NCBI RefSeq assembly: GCF_029338255.1
Contig: NZ_CP119787.1
Span: 930,001-994,000, forward strand
DNA: 64,000 nt
Direction of reading: 5' to 3'
Origin: Haloarcula halobia
Lineage (GTDB): Archaea > Halobacteriota > Halobacteria > Halobacteriales > Haloarculaceae
Shown: one piece after another, positions 37,881-47,921 of the stretch
Position numbering within the stretch: position 1 is the stretch's first letter
How the letters are laid out: each line of letters starts with the position of its first letter
Made by a program: the position numbers and the translations under genes
Notes under the pieces: generated by a model
Told to the model about the DNA's origin: nothing
Database searches by the model: none
Seen by the model: only the letters and a program-made list of their open reading frames with translations

Positions 37881-38495
37881 ATGAGTACCGAGGACACACC
37901 CGAAGCCGACGAGGCCGAAGACGTCGAAGAAGAGACCGCACGTGCAAAGCTCTTTGGCGAGTGGGAGATCACGGACATCGAGTACACCGATCCCTCGACC
38001 GAGCGGTACATCAACGTCACACCCATCGCACATACGATGGGCCGTCACGCCGAGAAGCAGTTCAAGAAGTCCGACATCAGCGTCGTCGAGCGTCTCATCA
38101 ACCGCCTGATGCAGACCGACGAGAACACCGGTAAAAAGCAGCTGGCGACGACTATCGTCACCGACGCCTTCGACATCATCCACGAGCGCACCGACGAGAA
38201 CCCGGTGCAGATCCTCGTCCGCGCCGTCGAGAACAGCGCGCCACGCGAGGAGACCGTCCGCCTGAAGTACGGGGGCATCAGCGTCCCGAAGGCCGTCGAC
38301 GTCGCGCCCCAGCGACGGGTCGACCAGGCCCTGAAGTTCCTCGCCGAGGGCGTCTACGGCGGCTCGTTCAAGGCCACCACCAGCGCCGAGGAGGCGCTCG
38401 CCTCCCAGCTCATCGGCGCGGCGAACGCCGACGTCCAGACCTACGCGGTCAACCAGAAAGAGGAGAAAGAGCGCGTCGCGGCGGCCGCTCGATAA
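37881..38495 (+). CDS. rps7: 30S ribosomal protein S7
   Basis: 204 residues; after an acidic haloarchaeal head (about 1-20), the S7 (uS7) fold follows with KLFGEWEITDIEYTD, NRLMQTDENTGKKQ, PVQILVRAVENSAPREETVRLKYGG and the DVAPQRRVDQALKFL segment. Primary binder of the 16S 3' domain. Ends the str-type part of the cluster, followed by an inserted transporter operon. Confidence 0.97.
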   Translation: MSTEDTPEADEAEDVEEETARAKLFGEWEITDIEYTDPSTERYINVTPIAHTMGRHAEKQFKKSDISVVERLINRLMQTDENTGKKQLATTIVTDAFDIIHERTDENPVQILVRAVENSAPREETVRLKYGGISVPKAVDVAPQRRVDQALKFLAEGVYGGSFKATTSAEEALASQLIGAANADVQTYAVNQKEEKERVAAAAR

Positions 38496-38601
38496 TCTGT
38501 ACGATTCTCTCTGTTTTCTCGCTGGCCAGTGGCCACGCCGGACCCGGCGTCATCTGCCGTAAACCGCCGGCTATATTCGAGTTGACGATAGAGGTGTGGC
38601 C

Positions 38602-39186
38602 ATGTCACAACAGTACAGCTCGGTCGAGCTGATCGGTGACGAGACGGTGAGACACTTCACGATGGCGGTGCTGCTGGCGGCGCTGACGGCGGCGCTCTCC
38701 CAGATATCGATCCCGCTGCCGGGGACGTTGCCGCCGTTCTCGCTGCAACCGTTCGGGATGTTCTTCGCCGGTCTCCTTCTGGGCCCGCTGTGGGGCGGCC
38801 TGGCGCTCGCGCTGTACCTCCTGGTCGGCATCGCCGGCGTCCCGGTGTTCTCGAACGGGAACGCCGGCCTCGGGTACGTCCTCGTCGGCCAGGGCACCGG
38901 CGGCTTCCTCGTGGGCTTTCTCGTCGGCACCGTCGTCGCCGGCGCCGTCGTCCACCGCGGGACGACGCCGCGTGACCGCCGGACGGTGTCCGTCCCCGTC
39001 CAGGTGACGGGTCTGGTCGCCGCGCTGGTCGTCGTCTACGCAATCGGCGTCCCGTGGCTCTCGGCCGTGACGGGCCTCCCGCTCACCCGGGCGGCCGCCG
39101 TGATGGCGCCGTTCGTCCCGTTCGATCTGCTCAAGCTGGGTATCGCCGTCGCCATCGTCGAGGGCGGCTACCTCGCCGTTCGATGA
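38602..39186 (+). CDS. bioY: Biotin ECF transporter substrate-binding protein
   Basis: 194 residues, six hydrophobic helices, with the BioY core ISIPLPGTLPPFSLQPFGMFFAGLLLGP and GYLVG-like GLGYVLVGQGTGGFLVGFLVG. It is the biotin-capturing S component. The ATG at 38602 is preferred over a GTG two codons earlier. Overlaps bioM by 4 bp. Its position between rps7 and aEF-2 breaks the usual ribosomal/elongation-factor order. Confidence 0.93.
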   Translation: MSQQYSSVELIGDETVRHFTMAVLLAALTAALSQISIPLPGTLPPFSLQPFGMFFAGLLLGPLWGGLALALYLLVGIAGVPVFSNGNAGLGYVLVGQGTGGFLVGFLVGTVVAGAVVHRGTTPRDRRTVSVPVQVTGLVAALVVVYAIGVPWLSAVTGLPLTRAAAVMAPFVPFDLLKLGIAVAIVEGGYLAVR

Positions 39187-39887
39187 TCGCCCTCGAGGAC
39201 GTCACGTTCCGGTACGACGATACCCGCGTCCTCGACGGCCTGTCGCTGTCGGTTCCCGACGGCGAGTACTGCCTCCTCGTGGGGCCCAACGGCAGCGGGA
39301 AGACGACGCTGGTGCGCCACCTGAACGCGCTTCTGACGCCCGATTCGGGCACCGTCACCGTCGACGGCGTCGACGTGGCCGAGCGCCCTGTCGTCGCCCG
39401 CACCACGGTCGGGATGGTGTTCCAGCACCCGCGCGACCAGTTCGTCGCCGCGACGGTCGGCGCCGACGTCGCCTTCGGCCCCGAGAACCTCGGCCTGGAC
39501 CGCGAGGAGATCGACCGCCGGGTCGACGACGCGCTGTCGGCCGTGGGACTGGCCGACCGGGCCGACGCACGCCTGGACTCGCTCTCGGGGGGCGAGCAGG
39601 CCCGGGCCGCCATCGCGGGGGCGCTGGCGATGGCCCCCGACTACCTCGTGCTCGACGAACCGCTCGCGGGCCTGGACTGGCCGGCCCGCGAGTCAGTGCT
39701 CGAGCACCTCGCGACGCTCACCGACGCCGGCACCGGTCTGCTGGTCGTGACCCACGACCTGCGTGACCTCCACGAGCGGGCCGACCGGGTCGTCGGCCTC
39801 CGGGCGGGGCGTGTCGTCCTTGACGACGCACCCGAGGCAGCGCTGGACGAGGTCTCGCGCCTCGGCGTCCGGGACCCGCGATGCTGA
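39183..39887 (+). CDS. bioM: Biotin ECF transporter ATP-binding protein
   Basis: 234-residue ABC ATPase: Walker A VGPNGSGKTT (about residues 35-44), Q-loop FQHPRDQF, signature LSGGEQARAAIAGAL, Walker B YLVLDEPLAGLD and the switch histidine in VVTHDLRDL. It energises the transporter with BioN. Overlaps bioN by 7 bp. Confidence 0.94.
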   Translation: MIALEDVTFRYDDTRVLDGLSLSVPDGEYCLLVGPNGSGKTTLVRHLNALLTPDSGTVTVDGVDVAERPVVARTTVGMVFQHPRDQFVAATVGADVAFGPENLGLDREEIDRRVDDALSAVGLADRADARLDSLSGGEQARAAIAGALAMAPDYLVLDEPLAGLDWPARESVLEHLATLTDAGTGLLVVTHDLRDLHERADRVVGLRAGRVVLDDAPEAALDEVSRLGVRDPRC

Positions 39888-40585
39888 CCTACCGGCCGGG
39901 GGCGACGGTCCTCCACCGCCTCGACCCCCGCGGGAAGCTGCTCGTGCAGTTCGGCCTGGCGATCGCCGTCGTCGCCCACCCGACGGTCCCGTGGCTCGCC
40001 GGGACGACGCTGCTGGGCCTGGTCGCGCTGGCGGCGGCTCGCCTCTCGCCGCTGACCGTGGTCCGGGCGTACTGGGTCGTCTTCGCGGTGCTCGCGGTCG
40101 CCCCGCTGCTGGCCGGGGTCGCGCTCGGGCCACCCTGGTTCCGGGTCGACCCGGCGCTGCGCTCGCTGCGCTTGGTGGCGCGGGTCGTCCCGGTGCTGTT
40201 CGCCAGCGCCGCCTCCCTCCGGACGACGTCGGTCCGCGAGACGCGGGCCGCCGTCCAGCGACTGGTCCCGGGCAAGGCGGGTCAGCTGCTCGGCGTCGGC
40301 ATGGCGCTGGTCGTGCGCCTGTTCCCGCTGGTGCTCGCGGACGTCCGGGAGGTCCGCGACGCGATTCGGGCCCGTGGCGGGCAGCGGCGACCGGCGTGGG
40401 AGCGGGCCCGACTGCTCGTGGTCCGGTCGCTTGAGCGGACGCTCGGCCGTTCGGACCGCCTGGGGGTCGCGCTGCGCGCCCGCTGTTTCGCGTGGAACCC
40501 GACGCTGCCGCCGCTGACCCTCGAGCGCCGCGACTACCCGGTCCTCGTGCTGGGCGTCGCGCTCGCGCTGTCGCCGCTGGTGTGA
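39881..40585 (+). CDS. bioN: Biotin ECF transporter transmembrane protein
   Basis: 234 residues with about five membrane helices, of the EcfT/BioN type. YRPGATVLHRLDPRGKLLVQF is the typical start, and the cytoplasmic coupling helices carry Ala-Arg-type signatures (IRARGGQRRPAWERARL, ALRARCFAW). It links BioM to BioY. Ends 10 bp before the convergent zincin-like gene. Confidence 0.93.
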   Translation: MLTYRPGATVLHRLDPRGKLLVQFGLAIAVVAHPTVPWLAGTTLLGLVALAAARLSPLTVVRAYWVVFAVLAVAPLLAGVALGPPWFRVDPALRSLRLVARVVPVLFASAASLRTTSVRETRAAVQRLVPGKAGQLLGVGMALVVRLFPLVLADVREVRDAIRARGGQRRPAWERARLLVVRSLERTLGRSDRLGVALRARCFAWNPTLPPLTLERRDYPVLVLGVALALSPLV

Positions 40586-40594
40586 GCCCGTGGC

Positions 40595-41395
40595 TCAGTC
40601 GGCCGCTCTGCTCGACCCGCTGGTGAGGTAGGCCTTCGTCGCGCCGACCAGCGCCCTGCGGAACTCCGACTCGTCGGGGTCGGGCACCAGCGCCTCGAAC
40701 TGGCGCTTGAACGCCTCGAAGTCCAAGTCGGGGGCGTCCGACGCGGCCGCGTGCGCGAGATCGTACAGCCTGTGGTCGGCCCCGAGCAGGTCGTGGCGCT
40801 CGCACAGCGCCAGCGCGAACGCGGCGTTGACGGCCGTGATGTCGGGGTCGGCGGCCGGCGTGAGCCGGGTCGACGGTTCGGCGGCGTCCCTCGGTGGCAC
40901 CGTCCGGGCGCCGACGTTGTCCCACGCCGGGGGGTCGACCGGGCGGTCGGCGACGGCCGCCGCGAGGCTCGCCTCGAGGAAGTCGACCACCTTGTCACCG
41001 GGGACCATCTGCATCCAGACGTCGTCGGCGTAGACGTCTTTCATGTGGTTCGCGATCTGGTAGCAGTGGACGAGCTTCCGGCGCTCGACGCTGCGCCCGG
41101 CCACGGCGAGGAAGATCGCCTCCTCCGTCGACTGCGTGTGCGAGGGGTGGCCGTGTTCGTGGTGGTGCATGTGGGCGTACTCGTGGAGGGCGAGCTCGCG
41201 TGCCAGCGCACTCGTGGCGGCCTGTCGGGAGATGGTCAGCAGGTGACTGTCCTCGTCGTGGCTGACGCGCGTGCGCTCGTCGGGGTCGGTCCGCACCTGG
41301 ACTGTCACCGGTCTGTCGAGGTCGTACTCCGTCGAGAAGAGGTCGCGGGCCCCGAGAAACGGTTCGGCCGGACCGCCCCGCACGTGAACGTCCAT
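40595..41395 (-). CDS. HEYAH zincin-like protein (DUF5781-like)
   Basis: 266 residues, cytoplasmic. The central [19 protein letters not shown] carries HEYAH, a match to the HExxH zinc-protease motif, with extra histidines and the downstream STEEAIF glutamate as a possible third ligand. The N-terminus ([29 protein letters not shown]) and the C-terminal helical part are found in haloarchaeal DUF5781-type proteins as far as I recall. Peptidase activity is an inference from the motif. It is divergent from aEF-2. Confidence 0.72.
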   Translation of the reverse strand: MDVHVRGGPAEPFLGARDLFSTEYDLDRPVTVQVRTDPDERTRVSHDEDSHLLTISRQAATSALARELALHEYAHMHHHEHGHPSHTQSTEEAIFLAVAGRSVERRKLVHCYQIANHMKDVYADDVWMQMVPGDKVVDFLEASLAAAVADRPVDPPAWDNVGARTVPPRDAAEPSTRLTPAADPDITAVNAAFALALCERHDLLGADHRLYDLAHAAASDAPDLDFEAFKRQFEALVPDPDESEFRRALVGATKAYLTSGSSRAAD

Positions 41396-41638
41396 GTGTG
41401 TCGTTCACACGCACCGCGGGCGTATGAGACTTGCGGCGCTCCCGTCACCGCCCCCCTGGCAGGCCCGGTGTCGGTGACTGTGGAACCACGTCGTCGGTTG
41501 TGGCCCGCGCTCCCACGGAAACACCGCCAGTCCGCCCGACAGGCCCGCTCCCTGCCGAGTGTCCGCGTTCGCGTGTCTCTGACACGCTCACGCGGAAACA
41601 CTATCCTTTTGACCCTCCTGTTGATACGCTTCTGTATA

Positions 41639-43825
41639 ATGGGCCGACGCAAGAAAATCGTTCAGGAATGTGAGTCCCTGATGCACGACCCGGAGAACAT
41701 CCGGAACATCGCCATCGCGGCTCACGTCGACCACGGGAAGACGACGCTGACAGACAACCTGCTCGCCGGTGCGGGCATGATCTCCGACGACACGGCCGGC
41801 CAGCAGCTGGCCATGGACACGGAGGAAGACGAGCAGGAGCGTGGGATCACCATCGACGCCGCGAACGTCTCGATGACTCACGAGTACGAGGGGACCAACC
41901 ACCTCATCAACCTCATCGACACGCCCGGCCACGTCGACTTCGGTGGCGACGTGACCCGTGCGATGCGTGCCGTCGACGGCGCGCTCGTGGTCGTCGACGC
42001 CGTCGAGGGCGCGATGCCCCAGACGGAGACGGTGCTGCGCCAGGCGCTTCGCGAGGGCGTCAAGCCGACCCTCTTTATCAACAAGGTCGACCGCCTCATC
42101 TCCGAGCTCCAGGAGGGCCCCCAGGAGATGCAGAAGCGACTGCTCTCGGTCATCAGCGACGTCAACGACCTCATCCGCGGCATGACCGAGGAGATGGACG
42201 ACGTCGAGGACTGGACCGTCTCCGTCGAGGAGGGGACCGTCGGCTTCGGCTCTGCGCTGTACAAGTGGGGCGTCTCGATGCCCTCGATGCAGCGCACCGG
42301 GATGGACTTCGGCGACATCATGGAACTCGAGCGCGCCGACAAGCGCCAGGAACTCCACGAGCGCACGCCGCTGTCGAACGTCGTCCTCGACATGGTCTGT
42401 GAGCACTTCCCGAACCCCGTCGACGCCCAGCCGATGCGTATCCCGCGCATCTGGCGCGGCGACGACACCTCCGAACTCGCCGAGCAGATGCGTCTGGTCG
42501 ACGAGGACGGCGAGGTCGTCCTGATGGTCACCGACATCGGTATCGACCCTCACGCCGGCGAGATCGCCGCCGGGCGTGTCTTCTCCGGGACGCTGGAGAA
42601 GGGTCAGGAACTCTACGTCTCCGGGACTGCGGGCAAGAACCGTATCCAGAGCGTCGGCATCTACATGGGCGGCGAGCGCGAGGAGGTCGAGGAAGTCCCC
42701 GCCGGAAACATCGCCGCCGTCACCGGCCTCAAGGACGCCATCGCCGGCTCGACGGTCTCCAGCATCGAGATGACGCCCTTCGAGTCCATCGAGCACATCT
42801 CGGAACCGGTCATCACCAAGAGCGTGGAGGCCCAGAACATGGACGACCTGCCGAAACTCATCAAGACGCTCCAGCAGGTCGCGAAGGAGGACCCGACCAT
42901 CCAGGTCGAGATCAACGAGGACACCGGCGAGCACCTCATCTCCGGGCAGGGCGAGCTCCACCTGGAGGTCATCGGCCAGCGCATCGAGCGCAACCAGGGC
43001 ATCCCCATCAACACCGGTGAGCCCATCGTCGTCTACCGCGAGGCCCCCCAGCAGGAGTCCCGCGAGGTCGAGGGCATCTCGCCGAACCGACACAACCGCT
43101 TTTACATCTCCGTCCACCCGCTCGCCGAGGACGTCGTCGAGACCATCAAGATGGGCGAAGCGTCGATGGACATGCCGGAACTCGAGCGCCGTGAGGCGCT
43201 GCAGGAGGCCGGCCTCGACAAGGACACGTCCCAGAACGTCGAGCACATCCACGGCACCAACATCCTCATCGACGACACGAAGGGGATCCAGCACTTAAAC
43301 GAGACGATGGAACTGGTCATCGAGGGCCTCGAGGAGGCCCTCGACGAGGGGCCGCTGGCCAACGAACCCGTCCAGGGCTCGCTCCTGCGCCTCCACGACG
43401 CCCGCCTCCACGAGGACGCCATCCACCGCGGCCCGGCCCAGGTCATCCCTGCGGTCCGGAACGCCGTCCACAACGCGCTCATCGACGCGCGCATCAAGCT
43501 GCTCGAGCCGATCCAGCAGGTCCGTATCGACGTGCCAAACGACCACATGGGCGCCGCGTCCGGCGAGATCCAGGGCCGCCGTGGCCGCGTCGACGACATG
43601 TACCAGGAGGGTGACCTCATGGTCGTCGAGGGCATCGCCCCCGTCGACGAGATGATCGGCTTCTCCTCGGACATCCGCTCTGCGACGGAGGGTCGTGCCT
43701 CCTGGAACACCGAGAACGCCGGCTTCCAGGTCATGGCCGACAACCTCCAGCCCGAGAAGATCCAGGAGATCCGCGAGCGCAAGGGCATGAAGCTCGAACT
43801 GCCCGAGGCCATCGACTACTTCTAA
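41639..43825 (+). CDS. fusA: Translation elongation factor aEF-2
   Basis: 728-residue ribosomal translocase GTPase. G1 AHVDHGKT (28-35), G3 [11 protein letters not shown]4 NKVD, and in domain IV the loop [12 protein letters not shown] with His596, the residue converted to diphthamide in archaea and eukaryotes. I placed the start at [10 protein letters not shown], the usual archaeal start; a TATA-like ACTATCCTTTTG is about 27 bp upstream. The stop is followed at once by an inverted-repeat element. Confidence 0.97.
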   Translation: MGRRKKIVQECESLMHDPENIRNIAIAAHVDHGKTTLTDNLLAGAGMISDDTAGQQLAMDTEEDEQERGITIDAANVSMTHEYEGTNHLINLIDTPGHVDFGGDVTRAMRAVDGALVVVDAVEGAMPQTETVLRQALREGVKPTLFINKVDRLISELQEGPQEMQKRLLSVISDVNDLIRGMTEEMDDVEDWTVSVEEGTVGFGSALYKWGVSMPSMQRTGMDFGDIMELERADKRQELHERTPLSNVVLDMVCEHFPNPVDAQPMRIPRIWRGDDTSELAEQMRLVDEDGEVVLMVTDIGIDPHAGEIAAGRVFSGTLEKGQELYVSGTAGKNRIQSVGIYMGGEREEVEEVPAGNIAAVTGLKDAIAGSTVSSIEMTPFESIEHISEPVITKSVEAQNMDDLPKLIKTLQQVAKEDPTIQVEINEDTGEHLISGQGELHLEVIGQRIERNQGIPINTGEPIVVYREAPQQESREVEGISPNRHNRFYISVHPLAEDVVETIKMGEASMDMPELERREALQEAGLDKDTSQNVEHIHGTNILIDDTKGIQHLNETMELVIEGLEEALDEGPLANEPVQGSLLRLHDARLHEDAIHRGPAQVIPAVRNAVHNALIDARIKLLEPIQQVRIDVPNDHMGAASGEIQGRRGRVDDMYQEGDLMVVEGIAPVDEMIGFSSDIRSATEGRASWNTENAGFQVMADNLQPEKIQEIRERKGMKLELPEAIDYF

Positions 43826-43827
43826 AA

Positions 43828-43899
43828 CCCACTTTTTGCTGCGTCGGGTTCGAGTCGCGCCTTCGGCGCGCTCGAACCTCTCCTTGCAAAAACTTGGGG
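43828..43899. repeat. Nested inverted-repeat element after aEF-2
   Basis: CCCACTTTTTGC (43828-43839) matches GCAAAAACTTGGGG (43886-43899) as an imperfect inverted repeat. Inside it lies GGTTCGAGTCGCGCC / GGCGCGCTCGAACC. The layout parallels the element behind engB: both begin with CCCAC and a T-run immediately after TTCTAA. Confidence 0.6.
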
Positions 43900-44047
43900 A
43901 AAAAGGCGGGACCTCGCTTCGCTCGGTCCCGTGAAACCGCGCCTCACTCCGCTCGGCGCGGCATGCTCGACGGCCCTTATTCTGTCCGCGTTTCGCGCAC
44001 TGACCCGGTTCCCGTACGCTTAGGTCGGTCCGTGGCTAACCCCGGCC

Positions 44048-44272
44048 ATGGGCGACCGCATGCACCAGCTCGTGGACCTCCTCGTCTCGACCATCATCGC
44101 CGGGACCACCATCTTCGTCTGGCAGTTCGCCACTGGTTCCCCGTTCATCGCCGTCTGGCTGGGGACGCTCTTTGCCGCGATGTACTACTTCTCGCGGAAC
44201 CCGTGGGGGTCGACCCGCGGCGAGCAGTACAACGAGTGGATCGACGACTTCTACGAGGAGTACCTGCCGTAG
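44048..44272 (+). CDS. Small membrane protein
   Basis: 74 residues with two hydrophobic helices (about 8-25 and 32-48) and a C-terminal acidic cytoplasmic tail (QYNEWIDDFYEEYLP). It starts MGDRMHQLVDLL. No known family. TATA-like sequence is weak. Independent of the elongation factor genes. Confidence 0.65.
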   Translation: MGDRMHQLVDLLVSTIIAGTTIFVWQFATGSPFIAVWLGTLFAAMYYFSRNPWGSTRGEQYNEWIDDFYEEYLP

Positions 44273-44345
44273 CCCGATTCACCACCGCGCCGGCGCTCGA
44301 CTAAACGAACGGTTTCTTATAGTTGCCCCTGCTGAGTCACCCACA

Positions 44346-44384
44346 ATGAGCGGACCGAATCCACAGGAGGTGAGCGGGCGATGA
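44346..44384 (+). CDS. 12-residue upstream ORF before the ACT-hom operon
   Basis: ATG-to-TGA frame encoding MSGPNPQEVSGR; its TGA overlaps the ACT gene's ATG (ATGA). The frame contains a perfect Shine-Dalgarno AGGAGGTGA (44365-44373) 7 nt before the ACT start. TTCTTATAG about 30 bp upstream of the mini-ORF could make this ATG the very 5' end of a leaderless mRNA. Translation would then run through and couple to the downstream gene. Whether the peptide is made is unknown. Confidence 0.45.
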   Translation: MSGPNPQEVSGR

Positions 44385-44914
44385 GCGACTCGACCGAAGA
44401 GGTTCGCGCGTACACAGTTCGGCTCGAACTGGTCGACGAACCGGGCGAACTGCTGCGGGCGCTCGAGCCCATCGCCAGCAACGGCGGGAACCTCCTCTCT
44501 ATCTTCCACGAGCGGGGGAACGTCACCCCGCGTGGGCACATCCCCGTGGAGGTCGACCTGGAGGCGACGCCCGACCGCTTCGAGGGCATCGTCGACGCCC
44601 TGCGGGAGGCGGGCATCAACGTCATCCAGGCGGGTGCCGAGCGCTACAGCGAGGCACTGACCATCGTCCTCTCGGGCCACCTGGTCAACACCGACCTCTC
44701 GGATACGCTGTCGCACATCCAGGAGTCGACCAGCGCCACCGTCACCGACCTCTCGCTGTCGGCCCCCGAAGGTACCGAGGACGCCTCCAGCGCGCGCATC
44801 CGCCTGGCGACCGAGGAGGGTGCCGTCGAGGAGGCCCTGGCGGCGGTCCGCGAGGTGGCTGCCGAGAAGGACCTGCGGCTCATCGAACCGCTCACGGTGG
44901 GGGGTGACGCATGA
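44381..44914 (+). CDS. ACT-domain amino-acid-binding protein
   Basis: 177 residues: an N-terminal ACT domain (VRAYTVRLELVDEPGELLRALEPIASNGGNLLSIFH, about 8-85) and a second related part. It overlaps homoserine dehydrogenase by 4 bp and is probably its separated regulatory subunit, sensing threonine or another amino acid. It has a strong SD sequence within the upstream mini-ORF. No catalytic residues. Confidence 0.88.
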   Translation: MSDSTEEVRAYTVRLELVDEPGELLRALEPIASNGGNLLSIFHERGNVTPRGHIPVEVDLEATPDRFEGIVDALREAGINVIQAGAERYSEALTIVLSGHLVNTDLSDTLSHIQESTSATVTDLSLSAPEGTEDASSARIRLATEEGAVEEALAAVREVAAEKDLRLIEPLTVGGDA

Positions 44915-45858
44915 GACTCGCCGTGCTCGGTGCCGGTGCCGTCGGCGGCTCGGTCGTCGAACTCGCCGGCGACTACGGCCACACCGTGACCGCCTTCGCC
45001 GACTCACAGAGCGCCGTCGTCGACGCCGACGGCATCGACACAGCGGGCGCGCTCGAGCGCAAGCGCCGGGACGGCATCGTCGGCGACGCCGACCCCGACG
45101 ACGCGCTGACCGCCGACTACGACGTCCTCGTCGAGGCGACGCCGACGACGCTGGGCGACGCCCAGCCCGGCTTCGGCCACGTCGAGACGGCCCTGGGGAT
45201 GGACCGCCACGTCGTGCTGGCCAACAAGGGCCCGGTCGCCGAGCGGTTCGCCGAGGTCCGCGCACTGGAGGCCGAAAGCGAGGGGGCCGTCCGCTTCGAG
45301 GCCACCGTCGGCGGCGCGATGCCGGTGCTCTCGACCATCGCCGACTTCGACCCCGAGCACATCACCGCGGTGCGTGGCGTGCTCAACGGGACGGCGAACT
45401 TCATCCTCTCGCGGATGTCCGCCGAGGGCCTCGACTACGAGCACGTGCTCGCGGAGGCTCAGGATCTGGGTGTCGCCGAGGCCGACCCGACGTTCGACGT
45501 CGACGGCACCGACGCCGCGCTGAAGGGCGTCATCGTCGCGAACGTGCTGGCCGAGGGCGGCGAGGAGTACACGCTCGAGGACGCCGACGTCGAGGGCATC
45601 CAGGACATCTCGGGGAGCGCGCTCGAACTCGCCCAGGAGGACGGCCAGACCGTCCGGCTCATCGCCGAGGTGACCGACGGCGCGGTCCGCGTCGGCCCGC
45701 GCCTGGTCCCGGAGCACGCGGCGCTGGCTCCCACGGGTACGCGCAACATCGTCCAGCTTGAGACCGACCACGCCGGCCGACTCAACATCTCCGGCCGGGG
45801 TGCGGGCGGTCCGGAGACGGCGAGCGCGGTGCTCGCGGACGTCGGCCGCCTGGAGTAG
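44911..45858 (+). CDS. hom: Homoserine dehydrogenase
   Basis: 315 residues: an N-terminal Rossmann fold with GAGAVGGSVVE (8-18), then the substrate domain with KGPVAER, GGAMPVL and the family signature GVLNGTANFILSRM. It reduces aspartate semialdehyde to homoserine on the way to threonine and methionine. It lacks a C-terminal ACT domain, consistent with the ACT subunit encoded just before it. Confidence 0.94.
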   Translation: MRLAVLGAGAVGGSVVELAGDYGHTVTAFADSQSAVVDADGIDTAGALERKRRDGIVGDADPDDALTADYDVLVEATPTTLGDAQPGFGHVETALGMDRHVVLANKGPVAERFAEVRALEAESEGAVRFEATVGGAMPVLSTIADFDPEHITAVRGVLNGTANFILSRMSAEGLDYEHVLAEAQDLGVAEADPTFDVDGTDAALKGVIVANVLAEGGEEYTLEDADVEGIQDISGSALELAQEDGQTVRLIAEVTDGAVRVGPRLVPEHAALAPTGTRNIVQLETDHAGRLNISGRGAGGPETASAVLADVGRLE

Positions 45859-46036
45859 CCGGCCGCACCTCGCGCGCCGGATCGATTTTCCGGCCACACG
45901 TCGCCCAGCGGCAGTACTGACGGCGACGGTCGCGTCCGCCGGGCCGCCCACCCCCAGTTCGTGTGTGCGACCTCCATGACACTATGTGCCAAATCGCACG
46001 AATGCGCCGGCCTGACGCTTGCTCGCTATCGAAATC

Positions 46037-46044
46037 GTTTTATG
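46037..46044 (+). promoter_or_regulatory. TATA box of aEF-1alpha
   Basis: GTTTTATG at 46037-46044 is the best TATA match, implying transcription from near 46068 and a short leader of about 25 nt. The rest of the 236-bp gap after hom contains GC-rich repeats and no gene. Confidence 0.45.
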
Positions 46045-46094
46045 AACTACCAAGTAAAGACACTCACACAGCGCCCCTGCGCGTGAGATACTCA

Positions 46095-47360
46095 ATGAGC
46101 GACGAACAACACCAGAACCTGGCCATCATCGGCCACGTTGACCACGGGAAGAGCACGCTCGTCGGACGACTCCTGTACGAGACAGGATCGGTACCGGAGC
46201 ACGTCATCGAACAGCACAAAGAAGAGGCAGAGGAGAAGGGCAAGGGCGGCTTCGAGTTCGCCTACGTCATGGACAACCTCGCCGAAGAGCGAGAGCGCGG
46301 TGTCACCATCGACATCGCCCACCAGGAGTTCACGACGGACGCCTACGACTTCACCATCGTCGACTGTCCCGGCCACCGCGACTTCGTGAAGAACATGATC
46401 ACGGGCGCGAGCCAGGCCGACAACGCCGTCCTCGTCGTCGCCGCAGACGACGGCGTCCAGCCGCAGACCCAGGAGCACGTCTTCCTGGCCCGCACGCTGG
46501 GCATCGGCGAGCTCATCGTCGGTGTCAACAAGATGGACCTCGTCGACTACAGCGAGTCCGACTACAAGCAGGTCGTCGAGGAGGTCAAGGAGCTGCTCAA
46601 CCAGGTCCGCTTCAACACCGAGGACGCCTCGTTCATCCCGATCTCGGCGTTCGAGGGCGACAACATCGCCGAGCGCTCGGACAACACGTCCTGGTACGAC
46701 GGCGACATCCTGCTGGAGGCCCTCAACAACCTGCCGGCCCCCGAGCCGCCGACGGACGCGCCGCTCCGACTGCCGATCCAGGACGTCTACACCATCTCCG
46801 GGATCGGTACGGTCCCGGTCGGCCGCGTCGAGACCGGCATCCTCAACACCGGCGACAACGTCTCGTTCCAGCCGTCGGACGTCTCCGGCGAGGTCAAGAC
46901 CGTCGAGATGCACCACGAGGAGGTCCCGAAGGCCGAACCCGGTGACAACGTCGGGTTCAACGTCCGCGGCGTCGGCAAGGACGACATCCGGCGTGGCGAC
47001 GTCTGTGGCCCGGCCGACGACCCGCCGACGGTCGCCGAGACCTTCCAGGCCCAGATCGTCGTGATGCAGCACCCGTCGGTCATCACCGAGGGCTACACGC
47101 CGGTCTTCCACGCTCACACGGCACAGGTCGCCTGTACCGTCGAGTCCATCGACAAGAAGATCGACCCCTCCTCCGGCGAGGTCGCCGAGGAGAACCCCGA
47201 CTTCATCCAGAACGGCGACGCCGCGGTCGTCACCATCCGCCCGCAGAAGCCGCTGAGCATCGAGCCGTCCGGCGAGATTCCGGAGCTGGGCTCCTTTGCC
47301 ATCCGCGACATGGGTCAGACCATCGCCGCTGGCAAGGTCCTCAGCGTCAACGAGCGATAA
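46095..47360 (+). CDS. tuf: Translation elongation factor aEF-1alpha
   Basis: 421 residues delivering aminoacyl-tRNA to the ribosome. G1 GHVDHGKST (13-21), switch [17 protein letters not shown]3 DCPGHRDF, G4 NKMD, then the two beta-barrels ([30 protein letters not shown]). The start [13 protein letters not shown] is standard for haloarchaea. Followed after 3 bp by rps10. Confidence 0.97.
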   Translation: MSDEQHQNLAIIGHVDHGKSTLVGRLLYETGSVPEHVIEQHKEEAEEKGKGGFEFAYVMDNLAEERERGVTIDIAHQEFTTDAYDFTIVDCPGHRDFVKNMITGASQADNAVLVVAADDGVQPQTQEHVFLARTLGIGELIVGVNKMDLVDYSESDYKQVVEEVKELLNQVRFNTEDASFIPISAFEGDNIAERSDNTSWYDGDILLEALNNLPAPEPPTDAPLRLPIQDVYTISGIGTVPVGRVETGILNTGDNVSFQPSDVSGEVKTVEMHHEEVPKAEPGDNVGFNVRGVGKDDIRRGDVCGPADDPPTVAETFQAQIVVMQHPSVITEGYTPVFHAHTAQVACTVESIDKKIDPSSGEVAEENPDFIQNGDAAVVTIRPQKPLSIEPSGEIPELGSFAIRDMGQTIAAGKVLSVNER

Positions 47361-47363
47361 CGC

Positions 47364-47675
47364 ATGGCCCAACAGGCACGCGTTCGGCTCGCAGGCACGA
47401 GTCCCGAGGACTTAGACGACATCTGCGCCGACGTGCGGGAGATCGCCTCGAAGACGGGGGTCGAACTGTCGGGCCCCGTCCCGCTCCCCACGAAGACACT
47501 GGAGGTTCCCACCCGCAAGTCCCCCGACGGTGAGGGGACCGCGACGTGGGAACACTGGGAGATGCGCGTCCACAAGCGTCTCATCGACATCGACGCCGAC
47601 GAACGGGCGCTGCGCCAGCTGATGCGCATCCAGGTTCCCAACGACGTCTCCATCGAGATCGTCCTCGAGGACTGA
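47364..47675 (+). CDS. rps10: 30S ribosomal protein S10
   Basis: 103 residues of uS10: [80 protein letters not shown]. Co-transcribed with tuf, as in other archaea. Confidence 0.97.
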   Translation: MAQQARVRLAGTSPEDLDDICADVREIASKTGVELSGPVPLPTKTLEVPTRKSPDGEGTATWEHWEMRVHKRLIDIDADERALRQLMRIQVPNDVSIEIVLED

Positions 47676-47816
47676 GCGAGGGTCGAAAGGCGAACGCCTT
47701 TCGGACCAGGCCCGTCGGCTCGACCGGCTGTCGAGGCGGCGGTCGTCCGAATCGCAGGCCGGGATACACTCCACCCGCTGTGTGAATCGCTATCGAAGGT
47801 CGCCCTCACGCGCAGG

Positions 47817-47824
47817 GTTTTTAT
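47817..47824 (+). promoter_or_regulatory. TATA box of tRNA-Ala
   Basis: GTTTTTAT lies 26-33 bp before the mature tRNA start, in the correct position for an archaeal tRNA promoter. Confidence 0.5.
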
Positions 47825-47849
47825 CACCCCGCGTTAGAGAGGCAGGTGC

Positions 47850-47921
47850 GGGCTCGTAGATCAGTGGCAGATCGCTTCCTTCGCAAGGAAGAGGCCCCGG
47901 GTTCAAATCCCGGCGAGTCCA
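47850..47921 (+). tRNA. tRNA-Ala (CGC)
   Basis: 72 nt: acceptor GGGCTCG/CGAGTCC (one G-U), discriminator A, D arm GATC-AGTGGCA-GATC, anticodon stem CTTCC/GGAAG with loop TTCGCAA giving anticodon CGC, T arm CCGGG-TTCAAAT-CCCGG. No intron. Its 3' end is copied three times downstream at the joints of small gene cassettes, so it is the insertion target of the island. Confidence 0.96.
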
